DNA of 64,000 nt from Isoetes taiwanensis. Its lineage: Eukaryota; Streptophyta; Lycopodiopsida; Isoetales; Isoetaceae. The notes below the pieces were generated by a model. The model worked only from the letters and a program-made list of their open reading frames with translations. It was not told the origin of the DNA and searched no databases. Shown one piece after another: positions 47,646-57,499 of the stretch. How positions within the stretch are numbered: the first letter of the stretch is position 1; every line of letters starts with the position of its first letter. Location of the stretch: positions 4,653,789 to 4,717,788 of the forward strand of contig JAJEKV010000012.1 in NCBI GenBank assembly GCA_021234155.1. Direction: 5' to 3'. A program made the position numbers and the translations under genes.

Positions 47646-47902
47646 CTCAATTCTTCCTGGCATTATAGGTTTGCCAGCAAGCAGTTCGGCCAAAATACAT
47701 CCAGTGCTCCAAAGGTCAACAGCAACACCATACTCCGTTGCACCGAGTAATAGTTCAGGAGGTCGATACCAAAGTGTAACAACACGGCTTGTTAGGGGCT
47801 GCCTTTGGTCAGAGTAGAAAAATGTTGCTAGGCCAAAATCTGCTATCTTTAAGATGCCTGAATTGTCTAACAACAGGTTTGAACCCTTTATATCACGAAT
47901 AG
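47646..47902 (-). pseudogene. CDK-type kinase exon (T-loop), minus strand
   Basis: Encodes [84 protein letters not shown]. It contains the HRD-equivalent RDIKGSN, the DFG metal-binding motif and the RPPELLLG substrate-binding loop of CDC2-like kinases. Bounded by an acceptor (TTATCAG, 47903-47909) and a donor (GAG|GTACTT at 47645). The exon itself looks undamaged, but its partner exon (45329-45532) is inverted relative to it and a LINE fills the intron. No N-lobe exons were found upstream to 48.8 kb. Best read as part of a broken duplicate. Confidence 0.75.
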
Positions 47903-47989
47903 CTGATAAGCGTAGTTGATATGGCCGAATAGGAGCTAACCTTATCCTTCCTCACTGCACGAAGATTAGAGATGATAATTTAGTGGCAT

Positions 47990-48140
47990 CTATTTGCAGT
48001 GAGCAGAAGAAAACGTAAGAAGAGGATCATTTTCGATAGGAACCAATATCATAAACTTACCATGAAGGATGCACTTAAAAACAGTAGCAATTTGCAGCGG
48101 ACAGAAGAAAATGTAAGAGAGATCATTTTCAAAAGACCCG
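47990..48140. repeat. ~40-bp direct repeat
   Basis: TTTGCAGTGAGCAGAAGAAA ... GAGGATCATTTTC near 47995-48036 and TTGCAGCGGACAGAAGAAAA ... GAGATCATTTTC near 48091-48132. No gene is seen between 47.9 and 48.8 kb. Confidence 0.5.
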
Positions 48141-48796
48141 AGCTCAAATGCTCGATATAATCCCAGTTGCATATTATTCATGGGTAGTCATATTTTGAAG
48201 CAGGGCACCATTGTTTGACCCCTCATTTATCCTATCTGTTTCGTAGTTAGGAAATGTAAGTATGCTGATGAGAGTAACAGTGTGTATCTAGAGAAGAAGT
48301 TTACAGTGGTTTGCGTTAGAAGTGAACCATACCTCTCAAAATGCAAGAAATCCAAAAGGTAAATGGAAAACCAAATGCCTCTGCTGACTGAATGTTGTTG
48401 TGAGCATGCTGCATTTTCTTCACAAATGCACAAATAGTAAACATGGCATCTGCTCCTACCTGGTTGATATTTATACCTGGTTGAGACTTATAGGCATCCA
48501 CAGGATGCATAAGAGTTTAGAAGATGGCGCATTGTGAGTAGCTAGAAAAGCAAAAGTATGTAGGAGAGACTCAAACAACAATTTCAATTCACGCCAGACA
48601 TAGAATAGCTAGGCTACAAAGAAGAAACAAATACCAAATTCTTTTTTTGCAAAATAATTAAAAGCGGCGCGATCGAACCATGTAAACCATAGCCTTTCCC
48701 AAAGATGGAAAAATACCGGCCCTTTTGTGCTTCTATTGATATGTTATAATATTCATTTTCATGCAAAATGCACTTGATCTCAAAACCGGCCAGGAT

Positions 48797-50110
48797 CATG
48801 CGAGGTTTTGTTATCTTTCAAGGAAGGCATAACTGAGGACCCTTTGGGTGCCCTCATGGATTGGAGCTCTAATAACTCTGCCAGTGTATGCAGCTGGGCA
48901 GGGGTAACATGCAAATCTGATAGAGTTGTGAATTTGGCACTGCCAGACATGGGCCTAGTCGGCTCTCTTGGGCAAGCAATTGGGCACCTCTCATCTCTAC
49001 AATATCTGCACCTTGGTCGCAACAAATTGAAGGGCACCATTCCTTCCACCATTGGTAGTCTTGGGAGTTTACAGTTTCTAGATATGTCATCCAACCATCT
49101 GAGTGGATATATTCCTTCTTCTCTTGCCACTTGTTCATCTCTTGTAGAAATTGTTTTAGACAATAACCATTTGACTGGTCAAGTCTCAGAGGCCTTTGGA
49201 AATCTCCCTATTTGAAGGTTTTATCCGTGCATGAGAACAGTCTGACAGGAGCTATTCCAGCCTCCTTGAGCAATTTTTCCCTTCTGTCCCATTTGAGGCT
49301 CAATGATAATCAGTTGACAGGTGAAATTCCTTCAGAGCTAGGGAATTTGATGAACTTGAACACTCTAGACATGTCCTATAACAATCTTAATGGAAGTATT
49401 CCCACTTCTTTTGGTAACTTGTCATCTCTCACAAACCTATGGTTAGGTAACAACCCTTTGCTCGGTGGTACAATTCCAAGGGAATTAGGAAAGCTGAAGC
49501 ATCTTCAACGTCTTTCTTTATATGGATCTAACAAATTGACAGGACCTCTTCTAGCAAACCTTGCAAACTGCACTGAGCTGGAATGGGTGGATGCTAATGG
49601 AAGTAACGGACTCAGTGGGCCTTTCCCTTACTTTCTTATCAAGCTGCCTTATATGAGAACAATAGGATTGAATGGCTATGATGCAGCAGGGCAACGGTTC
49701 CCTTTAGAAATTTGGAATATGACACATCTTACAGATTTGAACATACAAAATTGTGGCCTTACTGGTGGCAAGATTCTTGAAGGTGTTGGAAACATGAAAT
49801 CCCTCTGGGCGCTAGAATTGGATGGTAATTCTTTTGCAAGCACAAACATACCAGAAGAGTTGGGCAACTGTGACAGCCTTCAGCGCCTGATGCTTAGTTA
49901 CTGTAAGTTGGAAGGTAATGTGCCTTCTTCTCTAGGAAAGCTTTGGCAACTAAGCTCGCTTTACTTGGCAAATAACATGCTTAGTGGGAGTATCCCAGAA
50001 TCATGACGGAATTGTACCAGCTTAAGGGACATCCGTTTTAACCACAGAGATACTACAGTGGCTGAAAGACAATCCTTATATACCATCTCACAGGCAAGTT
50101 TTGTGCATCT
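48797..50110 (+). pseudogene. LRR receptor-like pseudogene
   Basis: Begins abruptly in the LRRNT_2 cap: EVLLSFKEGITEDPLGALMD followed by W...CSWAGVTC. About a dozen 24-residue leucine-rich repeats follow with LxxLxLxxNxLxGxIP spacing (SLQYLHLGRNKLKGTIPSTI, LLSHLRLNDNQLTGEIPSEL). A one-base loss near 49208 shifts the frame (GNLPI-stop; reading resumes LKVLSVHENSLTG). An in-frame TGA at ~50004 replaces the Leu in PES(L)RNCTSLRDIRFN, and similarity ends shortly after. No signal peptide, transmembrane segment or kinase domain is present, so both ends are missing. It derives from an LRR-RLK or LRR-RLP of plasma-membrane type. Confidence 0.8.
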
Positions 50111-51775
50111 AGTGACAAAAAGATTTTCATGGCAAATCACAATGAAGAATGGATTTACTTACATGATTGCTGCATGTCGGGAAACACTTGAATCACGCGC
50201 ATTTATAGCTAGTACCATAGGCAGTGAACCGTAACATAGTGAACCGTAACATGGCTCCCTATGTGATGAAAGAACCAAATGGCTCAGTCTTTGGAACTTC
50301 AAAAACCATATTCCCTGGCCATTGCACAAACCAAACGGCGAAACTCTACTCACCAAAATCGGCCCAAAAAACAAATTTGTTATAGTCAGCAAATGTCGAC
50401 ATGAAGCTCCATTAGGATTGGAAGAAGCAGAAGCTCTTCATCACTCCATGACGAATTAGAAATCCCAATAAAGATATCCACATGAATGCCACGCGACTGC
50501 ATGCAATTTTCTCCATGCTGGCCTTTCGACCAGATAAGGAGTGGAAAAAATGATAATAGAATTATCTAAGATTTTTGTATATCAGCAAGTTTTTCGGGCG
50601 GCCAAAATACCTCAAAATCATAGGAAAACACTTAAAAAAAAATTCCAAAAAGGTTTCTAGTCAGACCTGAAAATCCCAAATTAACAAGATTGATTGATAT
50701 TATTAATAAGCATGCTAGGTTAGATTAGACCAACCAGGAGCATTAGCTACTGTGTCGCTTATTAAGAGCTGCATAACATGCATGATGTTTAAAAGATGAG
50801 AAATGTTAGTAATTTACAACTTCTATGGTTCTAGTTGCTAAACCAACAAGATTCACAATGTTTATAATGGCCATAAGCTGCGAAAATTAGCAAGACGCGC
50901 AATGTTTACACATTGTTTTGTTATGACTTATGCAAACTATATGCCTTCATAAAGCACATCACGCAAATACACTTATGAGGTCGTAGTTGGAGGCCCCATG
51001 CTTCCACTTACAGAGTTGGATGAAATCGCCGAATATGTGCAGAGCAGGCTGTCCCATAGTTGTAGCTCCAGGGGAAAAAAATGGATCGACTGGAAAATGG
51101 ATGCTGCCATCGTTGTACATCACTGACTCTGGTGTAAAATCCATGCCCAATTCGTTACACGGAGCCGGAATTGACGAATTTAGAAATGATTTCAAACTGC
51201 CCAATTGATCAGATGAAATGGGAAGGGATAAAAGAGCAGAAAAGGGATTTTAAATCATGTTAAAACCTACCTATGTGGCCCATGAATTTTATGGGCCCTA
51301 TGACCTATATGAAAAGGTTCACGTGCTATAGGTCCACATGAAAAGGGACCTAAACATGAAGTACCTATGACCTATGGGTCGGCCATGAATTTTGGTCCAC
51401 ACTCCACACCTATCATAAATCATAAAAGTGTGAATTTGTTAAAATGAATGGAAAGTTAGAATGCAGAGTTTACATTAAGCACAAGATGATAAGAAATTGT
51501 GGAACAACAAAAACTTTGAACGCACAAGGTGACAAGAATTTGTGGATGGATAAATGCACAAGGTGATAAGAAATTAAAAATTTTAAATAAACATGGTGAG
51601 AATTACATATTTAGCTAGAAAAAAGCTTAATGTTGAAGAGAGAATCATTGTGAATAGAAACGTACTGTAGATTTATTTAATACAGTTCCTAACAACCTAG
51701 GCTTCTCAATATTGGCTTCTTTTGGTTACCTAAAAACCCTGCAAAACCCTCGTTATCTGAGTTGAAATCCAAGTG
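50111..51775. other. Mostly no gene recognised; one protein-like minus frame
   Basis: AT-rich. The minus frame 51213-50959 (QLGSLKSFLNSSIPAPCNEL, GMDFTPESVMYNDGSIHFPV, DPFFSPGATTMGQPALHIFG) has natural-looking composition and could be one exon of an unidentified gene, but it has no ATG and I cannot name it. Short repeats of CCTATGACCTATGGG occur near 51290-51390. Confidence 0.3.
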
Positions 51776-51779
51776 AAGA

Positions 51780-51818
51780 GAAATGTTCGCGGCGGCCTTG
51801 GTTGCCGCGATAAATTTC
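51780..51818. repeat. Dispersed GC-cored hairpin, copy 1
   Basis: GAAATGTTCGCGGC / GCCGCGATAAATTTC, 14-15-base arms with small mismatches around a 10-base loop. A related hairpin occurs at 60113-60151, so this is a short dispersed foldback family. Confidence 0.6.
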
Positions 51819-52010
51819 TTCTATATTTAACTCATGTAAGAAGATGCCATTTCAAATATATATTGACACGTATAAGATTCGGATATTCTGTGTTTCGTGG
51901 GAAAAAAATAGGCAGAAGAAAAGAAAAAAAAGAAGAAAAATTTAGATGCAGACAACGCATTTGAGAGTGATTTCTGGGGCACCAGCTCTATCATCGGTTG
52001 CCAGGGCTTA

Positions 52011-52477
52011 TGTAATGTTCCTAACCGACATGCCCTTAACCAACTGGGCAAAACCGTCTAGACGTTTATGAGTAGTCGCTTCTACCCATTTATGCGGTGT
52101 CTTGAACGCCCTAATGGCACATTCAAGGTTCGAATACTCGAGCGATCTACCATGGGCCCGTTACAGTCTCTCCCACTAGAACTATGCTCGTCCTCGAGCA
52201 TCCAAGGCTATACCATATCTATGTCATACCATGCCACAATGATTACCAAGTCTTTGCAAATTACCCATGCATACAAGCACCCATGGAGACTCGAACTCGA
52301 GACCTGCTCTGATACCAACTGTAACGTTCCTAACCGACATGCCCTTAACCAACTGGGCAAAACCGTCTAGATGTTTATGAATAGTCACTTCTACCCATTT
52401 ATGCCGGTGTCTCGGGAACGCCCCACAGGCACATTCAAGGTTCGAATACTCGAGCGATCTACCATGGGCCCGTTACA
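52011..52477 (-). mobile_element. Complete TRIM retroelement
   Basis: Two direct repeats, 52011-52165 (155 bp) and 52320-52477 (158 bp), each with TG...CA ends (minus: TGTAACGGGCCC ... GTTACA). On the minus strand the second is the 5' LTR. Two bases after it comes TGGTATCAGAGC (52306-52317), a standard plant primer-binding site for initiator Met-tRNA. The other LTR is preceded by a purine-rich AGTGGGAGAGAC. The internal region is only 154 bases and non-coding. Flanks GCTTA (52006-52010) and ACTTA (52478-52482) are a near-perfect 5-bp target duplication. These are the defining features of a terminal-repeat retrotransposon in miniature, which must move with proteins supplied elsewhere. No 5S rRNA-like sequence (Cassandra type) was seen in the LTR. 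Confidence 0.88.
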
Positions 52478-52847
52478 ACTTAGCCGGTGCGTTTGCCATG
52501 ATTCTTGCTATGAATCAGATCAAATTCACATTTTTCCTGTCACCTATTGTTTGCCAGATGTTCCGGCCATGTTTGATCTGCTTCACTGTGCACCATTGCT
52601 CAGAGCGAGCTAAGAAATTCGTAGGAATACTTTGAAATGGTTCTAATCGTGTCGAAATTAGGCTGGAACTAGGCTAAAGAAGCTTGTGGCAGGAGATGGG
52701 ATCTGTGCCAAGAGCGTAAGTGGTAGCTTTGGATCAACATAAGATTAAAATGGCTTGAACATGCCAAAGAATGCAAATGCATACGAAAGTTTTTGCAGTA
52801 GTGACCTCACTTTCTTCAAATACGCTTGGCTCGATTATTTATGGTGT

Positions 52848-53005
52848 AGATAACGCCTCGGCCCGAGGGCGTTACTAAAAAAAAAAATTCAAGGGCCATG
52901 TGGCCATGGACAAAATGACAAGGGTGTGCGCATAGTGCACACTCGAGCCATTTTGGCCATGGCTACATGGCTCGAGAATTTTTTCTTTTCAGTGAACGCC
53001 GGAGG
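52848..53005. repeat. Nested foldback with ~75-base arms
   Basis: Inner arms 52895-52917 and 52949-52971 (GCCATGTGGCCATGG...CAAAATG and complement, 2 mismatches in 23). These are extended outward by A-rich/T-rich tracts and by CCGAGGGCGTTACT / AGTGAACGCCGGAGGG. The loop itself contains GTGTGC...GCACAC. The whole can fold into one long imperfect hairpin. Confidence 0.7.
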
Positions 53006-53016
53006 GCCCTTCTAAA

Positions 53017-53047
53017 GTTAAGGGCGATAACGGTTATCGCCCTTAAC
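53017..53047. repeat. Perfect 15-bp palindrome
   Basis: GTTAAGGGCGATAAC, one base, then its exact complement. Adjacent to the nested foldback and probably part of the same element. Confidence 0.85.
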
Positions 53048-53059
53048 ACCCCGGTCTGA

Positions 53060-53955
53060 GGGTTTTCACTAGTTTGACCTTGCCATTTGTGCTGCTAGCT
53101 TTGTCTTAGGGTTAAAGTTTTTTGGAAAAGTTTTTGGTTCTAGCCAAGTTTTAGAAAAATGGCAAAATCGATAGAGCTCAACAGACGGCTATGGCTGCCT
53201 CATTTCGTCTGTGTTTGCAAAATTTTGCTGCTAAAGTATATTATTTGTGCAGGACGTGGATGTGGAGTGTGGATTTGTGCTGATTGGGGGCTAGCGAAAC
53301 TACTGGCCCTCTGTAATAATACGAATAAGAACTGCTGCTCTTGATTTCTGATGACGATTTTTTTCTTAATCGAGTCTCAATTTCTCTGATCATAACATCC
53401 TAGGACAACCGAGCTAATTGCCCATAACATCCTAGGACAATTGGGCTGCTGAATCAAATTGTCTTGGATCAGTTGAGCTCCGCTTGTGAGAAGTTTTTGG
53501 GCCAGTTCTGTTATTAGTGGGTAAGAGCTATCCAAGCAACGGTTGAGATTTTATCTAACCGTGTAAACCAGAGGACCGGGGTGTTAAGGATCATCAAAAG
53601 TTACTGCATAGTCTTATGTTCTCAGTTCCGCTCCCAATAAATAGGATGATTTGAAGCAGAAAGAGAGAGCTGAAAAGAGAGGTCTAAAAGTTCAATTTCC
53701 TTTTGACATAATAGAAAATAGGTTAACCCGCCACAGCACAGATGCACAACACCAAGTCCACCAAAGAAAATTCGGCCCATCCGTCAAGGAAAAATCGGCC
53801 CAGCATCCAGCAAAATACAACACTTTGTTGGCAATCAAACACAAAAATTGGTCAGCAATCAATCCGCAATTCGGCACCAACACAGAGCGGAATGCAAGAA
53901 GTGAAGCCGATGTCTGAACAAATTCCTGTAACAAATTTTTTTAAACGGTGGAAGC
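53060..53955. other. No gene recognised
   Basis: CATAACATCCTAGGACAA is repeated at ~53393 and ~53424. No coding exon supported. Confidence 0.3.
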
Positions 53956-53957
53956 AG

Positions 53958-54260
53958 ATGGAATGAGAATGAGAATGAGAATGATTTTTTATCGTCCACT
54001 GAGGCCAATCGGCCTATGGGACCCATTAAGGAGCGTGCAAAGAAACTTATTACCGTCAGGGTTAAAAACCCCACCGGCGGGTTTTCGAGGGAAAAACCGT
54101 GGCAGTAATAAGAATGCTGTCAAACTGTACAAGTATACATCAATGTATATATACATGTCAAGTGTGTGCCCGAGGACATAGCTGATCTCGCATGTCCATA
54201 ACCTCCTGAAGGTATGTTCCCAGCACCCGTACAGATGCTGTGCTCAATGTCACAAGAAGG
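53958..54260 (-). mobile_element. LINE 3' tail with GAATGA repeat, copy 2
   Basis: About 300 bases nearly identical to 46648-46955, from the (GAATGA)n end through TTTTCGAGGGAAAA, CATCAATGTATATATACATG and the last ~30 codons of the LINE frame (complement of VCPRAHT upstream). A severely 5'-truncated insertion of the same family and orientation. The body stops at GTCACAAG near 54256. Confidence 0.85.
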
Positions 54261-54534
54261 ATAAATTTATTCATCAAAGGTCTGATCTTTAATATTCTTG
54301 GATGCTTGCTTGCTCAAGATCTGCAATATCAATGCTGCGCTGCAGATCTCTGAAAATGGGCTTGAATCCTTTGAATTTTCCAGCTAAATCTTACGTCTGA
54401 TCAAAGGCCTCAGAAATTCTAAGAAAGAGGAAAAATAGAGCTTATTTGTAAAGGCTCATTGGTGCTAGCAGTCTACCTTGGATTATGGGTTTTAGTAGTG
54501 TAGATATCAACGTAGTATTTATTTATATATAACT

Positions 54535-55200
54535 AGGCCGGGCCCTTTTCTTTTGCATCGTTCCTCGGCTCGGCCCTGGCCTTCGGCTGGGGTCTCGCCT
54601 AGGTTTGGACATCGTTTGCACTATTCCTCGGCTTGGCCTCTGCCTCTAGCCGAGGCCTCGCCTCAGTTTGGACAAAAACATGCCTAGGCATGGTATTCCC
54701 ATCTATGGGGATGTTCTTTTGTTTTGCACTGATCCCTCTACACCCATGTTTCTCAATATCCAAAGTACAACACCCCTATATGTTCAAGGAACTTACCCAT
54801 CTTACTCAGCATCCATTGCTCAATCCATGCATGAGGAGTTTATCCACACCTATTACTAATTCTAACAACCCTATTTGCTCAAGGAACTTCCCATGTTACT
54901 CAACATCCATTACTCAACCACCCATGATGAGGTTACTCATGCCTATTACTAATTGCAAAGTATCACCATTACTTATGTCGCTCAATTTCTTTTACACCAT
55001 TTCTCGGCTCGGCCTCGGCCTCACCTTGATTTGGACATCTTTGACAATATTCTTCGGCTCGGCCTCCGACCGAGGCCTCGCCTCGGTTTGGACAAAATCA
55101 TGCTTACCCATGGTATTCCCATCTATGGGGACGATCTTTTCTTTTGCATTAATTCCTCGGCGAGGCCTCGGCCTCGACTTGGACAAATGCAGTAATCCCG
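54535..55200. repeat. CTCGGCC-rich repeat family
   Basis: Blocks rich in CCTCGGCTCGGCCTCGGCC alternate with TTTGGACAAAAACATGC and CATGGTATTCCCATCTATGG. The unit recurs at about 54.54-54.73 and 55.01-55.20 kb, again at 57.52-57.66 kb, and inverted at 58.03-58.16 kb. A 205-codon ORF over it is produced by the repeat. Confidence 0.75.
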
Positions 55201-55895
55201 ATGTATCCATGTTTTTCAATATCCAAAGTACAACACCCGTATATGTTTAAGGAACTTACCATCTTACTCAGCTTCCATTGCTCAACCTATGTATCATCCA
55301 TGAGCAGCCTACTTACACCTACTACCATGCAAGTCCATACATACTTATTACCAACACCTACTACCGATTCCAAAGTATTGCCCATTGGGACCTTACCTGA
55401 GCCTATTATCAATCCAAAGTCTTACCACCTGTTACCAATTAGGAGCTTACTCACACCTACTACCAAGTCCAAAGCATAGCCCATGAAAAGTTGGCTGATA
55501 CCTATTGCCAATTTGAAAGAATCATACGTGAGGAGTTGACTCATACTTATTACAATTGCAAAGTATCACCCATGTGAGCCTACGCACACCTATTACTACC
55601 AAACTACAAAGCATCACCCACTGGGACACTTACTGCCAATTCCAAAGTATCACACATGAGAAAAGTGTCACCCATGTGGCTCAATATCCATATCGATGTT
55701 ACTCAAGATCCATTTGACAATCTATGAGAAGCTTACTGCTACCTACTACCAATTTCAACAAATCATGAGGAGGTTATTGCCACCTGTTGCCAATTCTGAT
55801 GCCTACTCATACGTATACCCATGTTACTGCCATCTACTATCAATTCTAAAGCATCACCCATGGGGAGCTTAGTCATACTTTGAAAACTTTCTATT
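55201..55895. repeat. Satellite-like CCTACTACCAATTCCAAAG repeat
   Basis: Units of about 45-60 bases with CACCTACTACCAATTCCAAA, GTATCACCCATGAGGAGC and TTACTCACAC. Related arrays lie at 57.69-58.36 kb (there in inverted orientation, GGTAGTAGGTGTGAGT) and 59.39-59.83 kb. Confidence 0.75.
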
Positions 55896-57330
55896 CTTGG
55901 ATGAGCTTCTGAGCATGTAGAATATTTTAACACATTCTATTTTGGCCCTTTGGAATTTAAAAAAAAAAACTTTTTATTTTTAGACCAAGGAGCCTATCCA
56001 TAAGCATCTGGAACAGTTTTGAGTATTTACAAAGTTTCAAAGAACTTACTATTTTTAGGCTGAGGTGCTTATCTAGGAGCATCTAGAACATCCTAGCACA
56101 TTCTATTTTGAGAGCCCATGAGCATCCACAACATTCTAGAACATCCTAATGTGAGTATTTGCAAAGATTCTGAAACTTACTATTTGAGTGTTTGTAAAGT
56201 TTTAAAAAACTTGTTATTTTTGGTCTGTGGTGCTTACCTATGAGCATCTAAAACATTCTAGAACATTATATTTTGAGTGTTTGCAAAGCTTTCAAGAAAC
56301 TTTAGACTGAGATGCTTATCCAGGAGCATCTAGAACATTCTAGAATATTCTATTTTGAGTGTTTGCAAAGGTGCTTGCCCATTCTTAATGTTTCCAAAGC
56401 TTCAGAAAACTTTCTATTTTTAGACTGAGGTGCTAGAACATTCTATTTTCAGTGCGCATGAGCATTTGGAACATTCAAGAACATTCTATTGTGAGTATTT
56501 GCAAAGATTCAAGAAACTTACTATTTTTAGGCTGAGATGCTTATCCATGAGCATGTGAAACATTCTAGAACATTCTAGTTTGAGTGTTTGCAAATTTTCA
56601 AATAACTTACTATTTTTAGACGGAGGTGCTTATTCAGGAGCACTTGGAACTTTCTAGAACATTCTATTTTGAGCATTTGTAGAGTTTCAAAAACCTTTCT
56701 ATTTTTAGACCAAGGTGCTTACCCATGAGCATCTGGAACATTCTAGAATAACCTATTTTGAGTGTTTACAAAGTTTCAAAAATACTTTCTATTTTAAGAC
56801 TGAGGTGCTTATCCATGGGCATCTGGAACATTCTAAAACATCCACAAAGCTTTCTATTTTTGGGCTAAGAAGCTTGCGTAGGAGTTCCTGGAACATTCTA
56901 TTTGAGTTTTTGCAAAATTTTAGAAGACATTCTAGAAGGTTTCAGAGCTATCTAGAACATTCTAGAACATCCAAGAATATTCTATTTTGAGTGTTTGCAA
57001 AGACCCAAAAAACCTTCTATATTTAGACTGAAGTGCTTGCCCAAGAGCATCTGGAACATTCTAGAACATTCTATTTTGAGTTTTTGCAAAGTTTTAGAAA
57101 CCTTTCTATTTTTAGACGAAGGTACTTTCTATTTTTAGACTGAGGTGCTACCCATGAGCATCTGGAGCATTCCAGAACATTCTATTTTAAGCATTTGCAA
57201 AGTTTCAAAACACTTTCTATTGTTAGACTGAGGTGCTTACTCGTAAGCATCTGGAACATTCTAAGATAGTCTAGAAGATTCTAGAAGATCCTAGAGCTAT
57301 CTAGAACATTCTAAAACATTGTTGAATTAT
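55896..57330. repeat. ~90-bp satellite carrying heat-shock-element motifs
   Basis: About 15 units built from CATGAGCATCTGGAACATTC, TAGAACATTCTATTTTGAGT, GTTTGCAAAGTTTC and CTTTCTATTTTTAGACTGAG, with a typical period of ~90 (for example 56731 to 56821). The GAA-nn-TTC-nn-GAA-nn-TTC pattern is perfect at 56333-56350, 56469-56486, 56647-56664 and 57054-57071. At 56955-56982 five of six pentamers match. Most other units have two or three consecutive pentamers. No coding content. Confidence 0.9.
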
Positions 57331-57375
57331 TTGTCTTTCGCCCTTAACTATATATAGACTTTTATTTTTTTTTAA

Positions 57376-57475
57376 TAAACCAATGCTTAGCCTAGTGGTA
57401 AGCATGGGGGGTTTGGAGGGCATGGACTAGGGTTCGAATCCCTTCCACATCATAAAGATTTAGAAGCCCTTTTCT
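57376..57475 (+). mobile_element. tRNA-derived SINE head
   Basis: TAGCCTAGTGG at 57388-57398 matches the polymerase III A box (TRGCNNAGYGG), and GGTTCGAATCC at 57431-57441 matches the B box (GGTTCGANTCC), with tRNA-like spacing of about 32 bases. The rest does not fold as an intact tRNA (no acceptor stem complement recognised), so a SINE with a tRNA-related promoter is the better reading. The element end and tail are not clear. Confidence 0.6.
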
Positions 57476-57499
57476 GTCTTCGTGGGGGCTTCCAAAACT

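Noticed and set aside
52261-52320. tRNA gene on the minus strand
   Set aside because: TGGTATCAGAGC is the primer-binding site complementary to Met-tRNA and is placed exactly beside an LTR; no cloverleaf seen.
52011-52477. TRIM as a Cassandra element with 5S rRNA in the LTR
   Set aside because: I found no 5S-like GATCATACCAGC or internal promoter words in either LTR.
54633-55250. 205-codon ORF as a gene
   Set aside because: Entirely within the CTCGGCC satellite, low-complexity and duplicated by the repeat.
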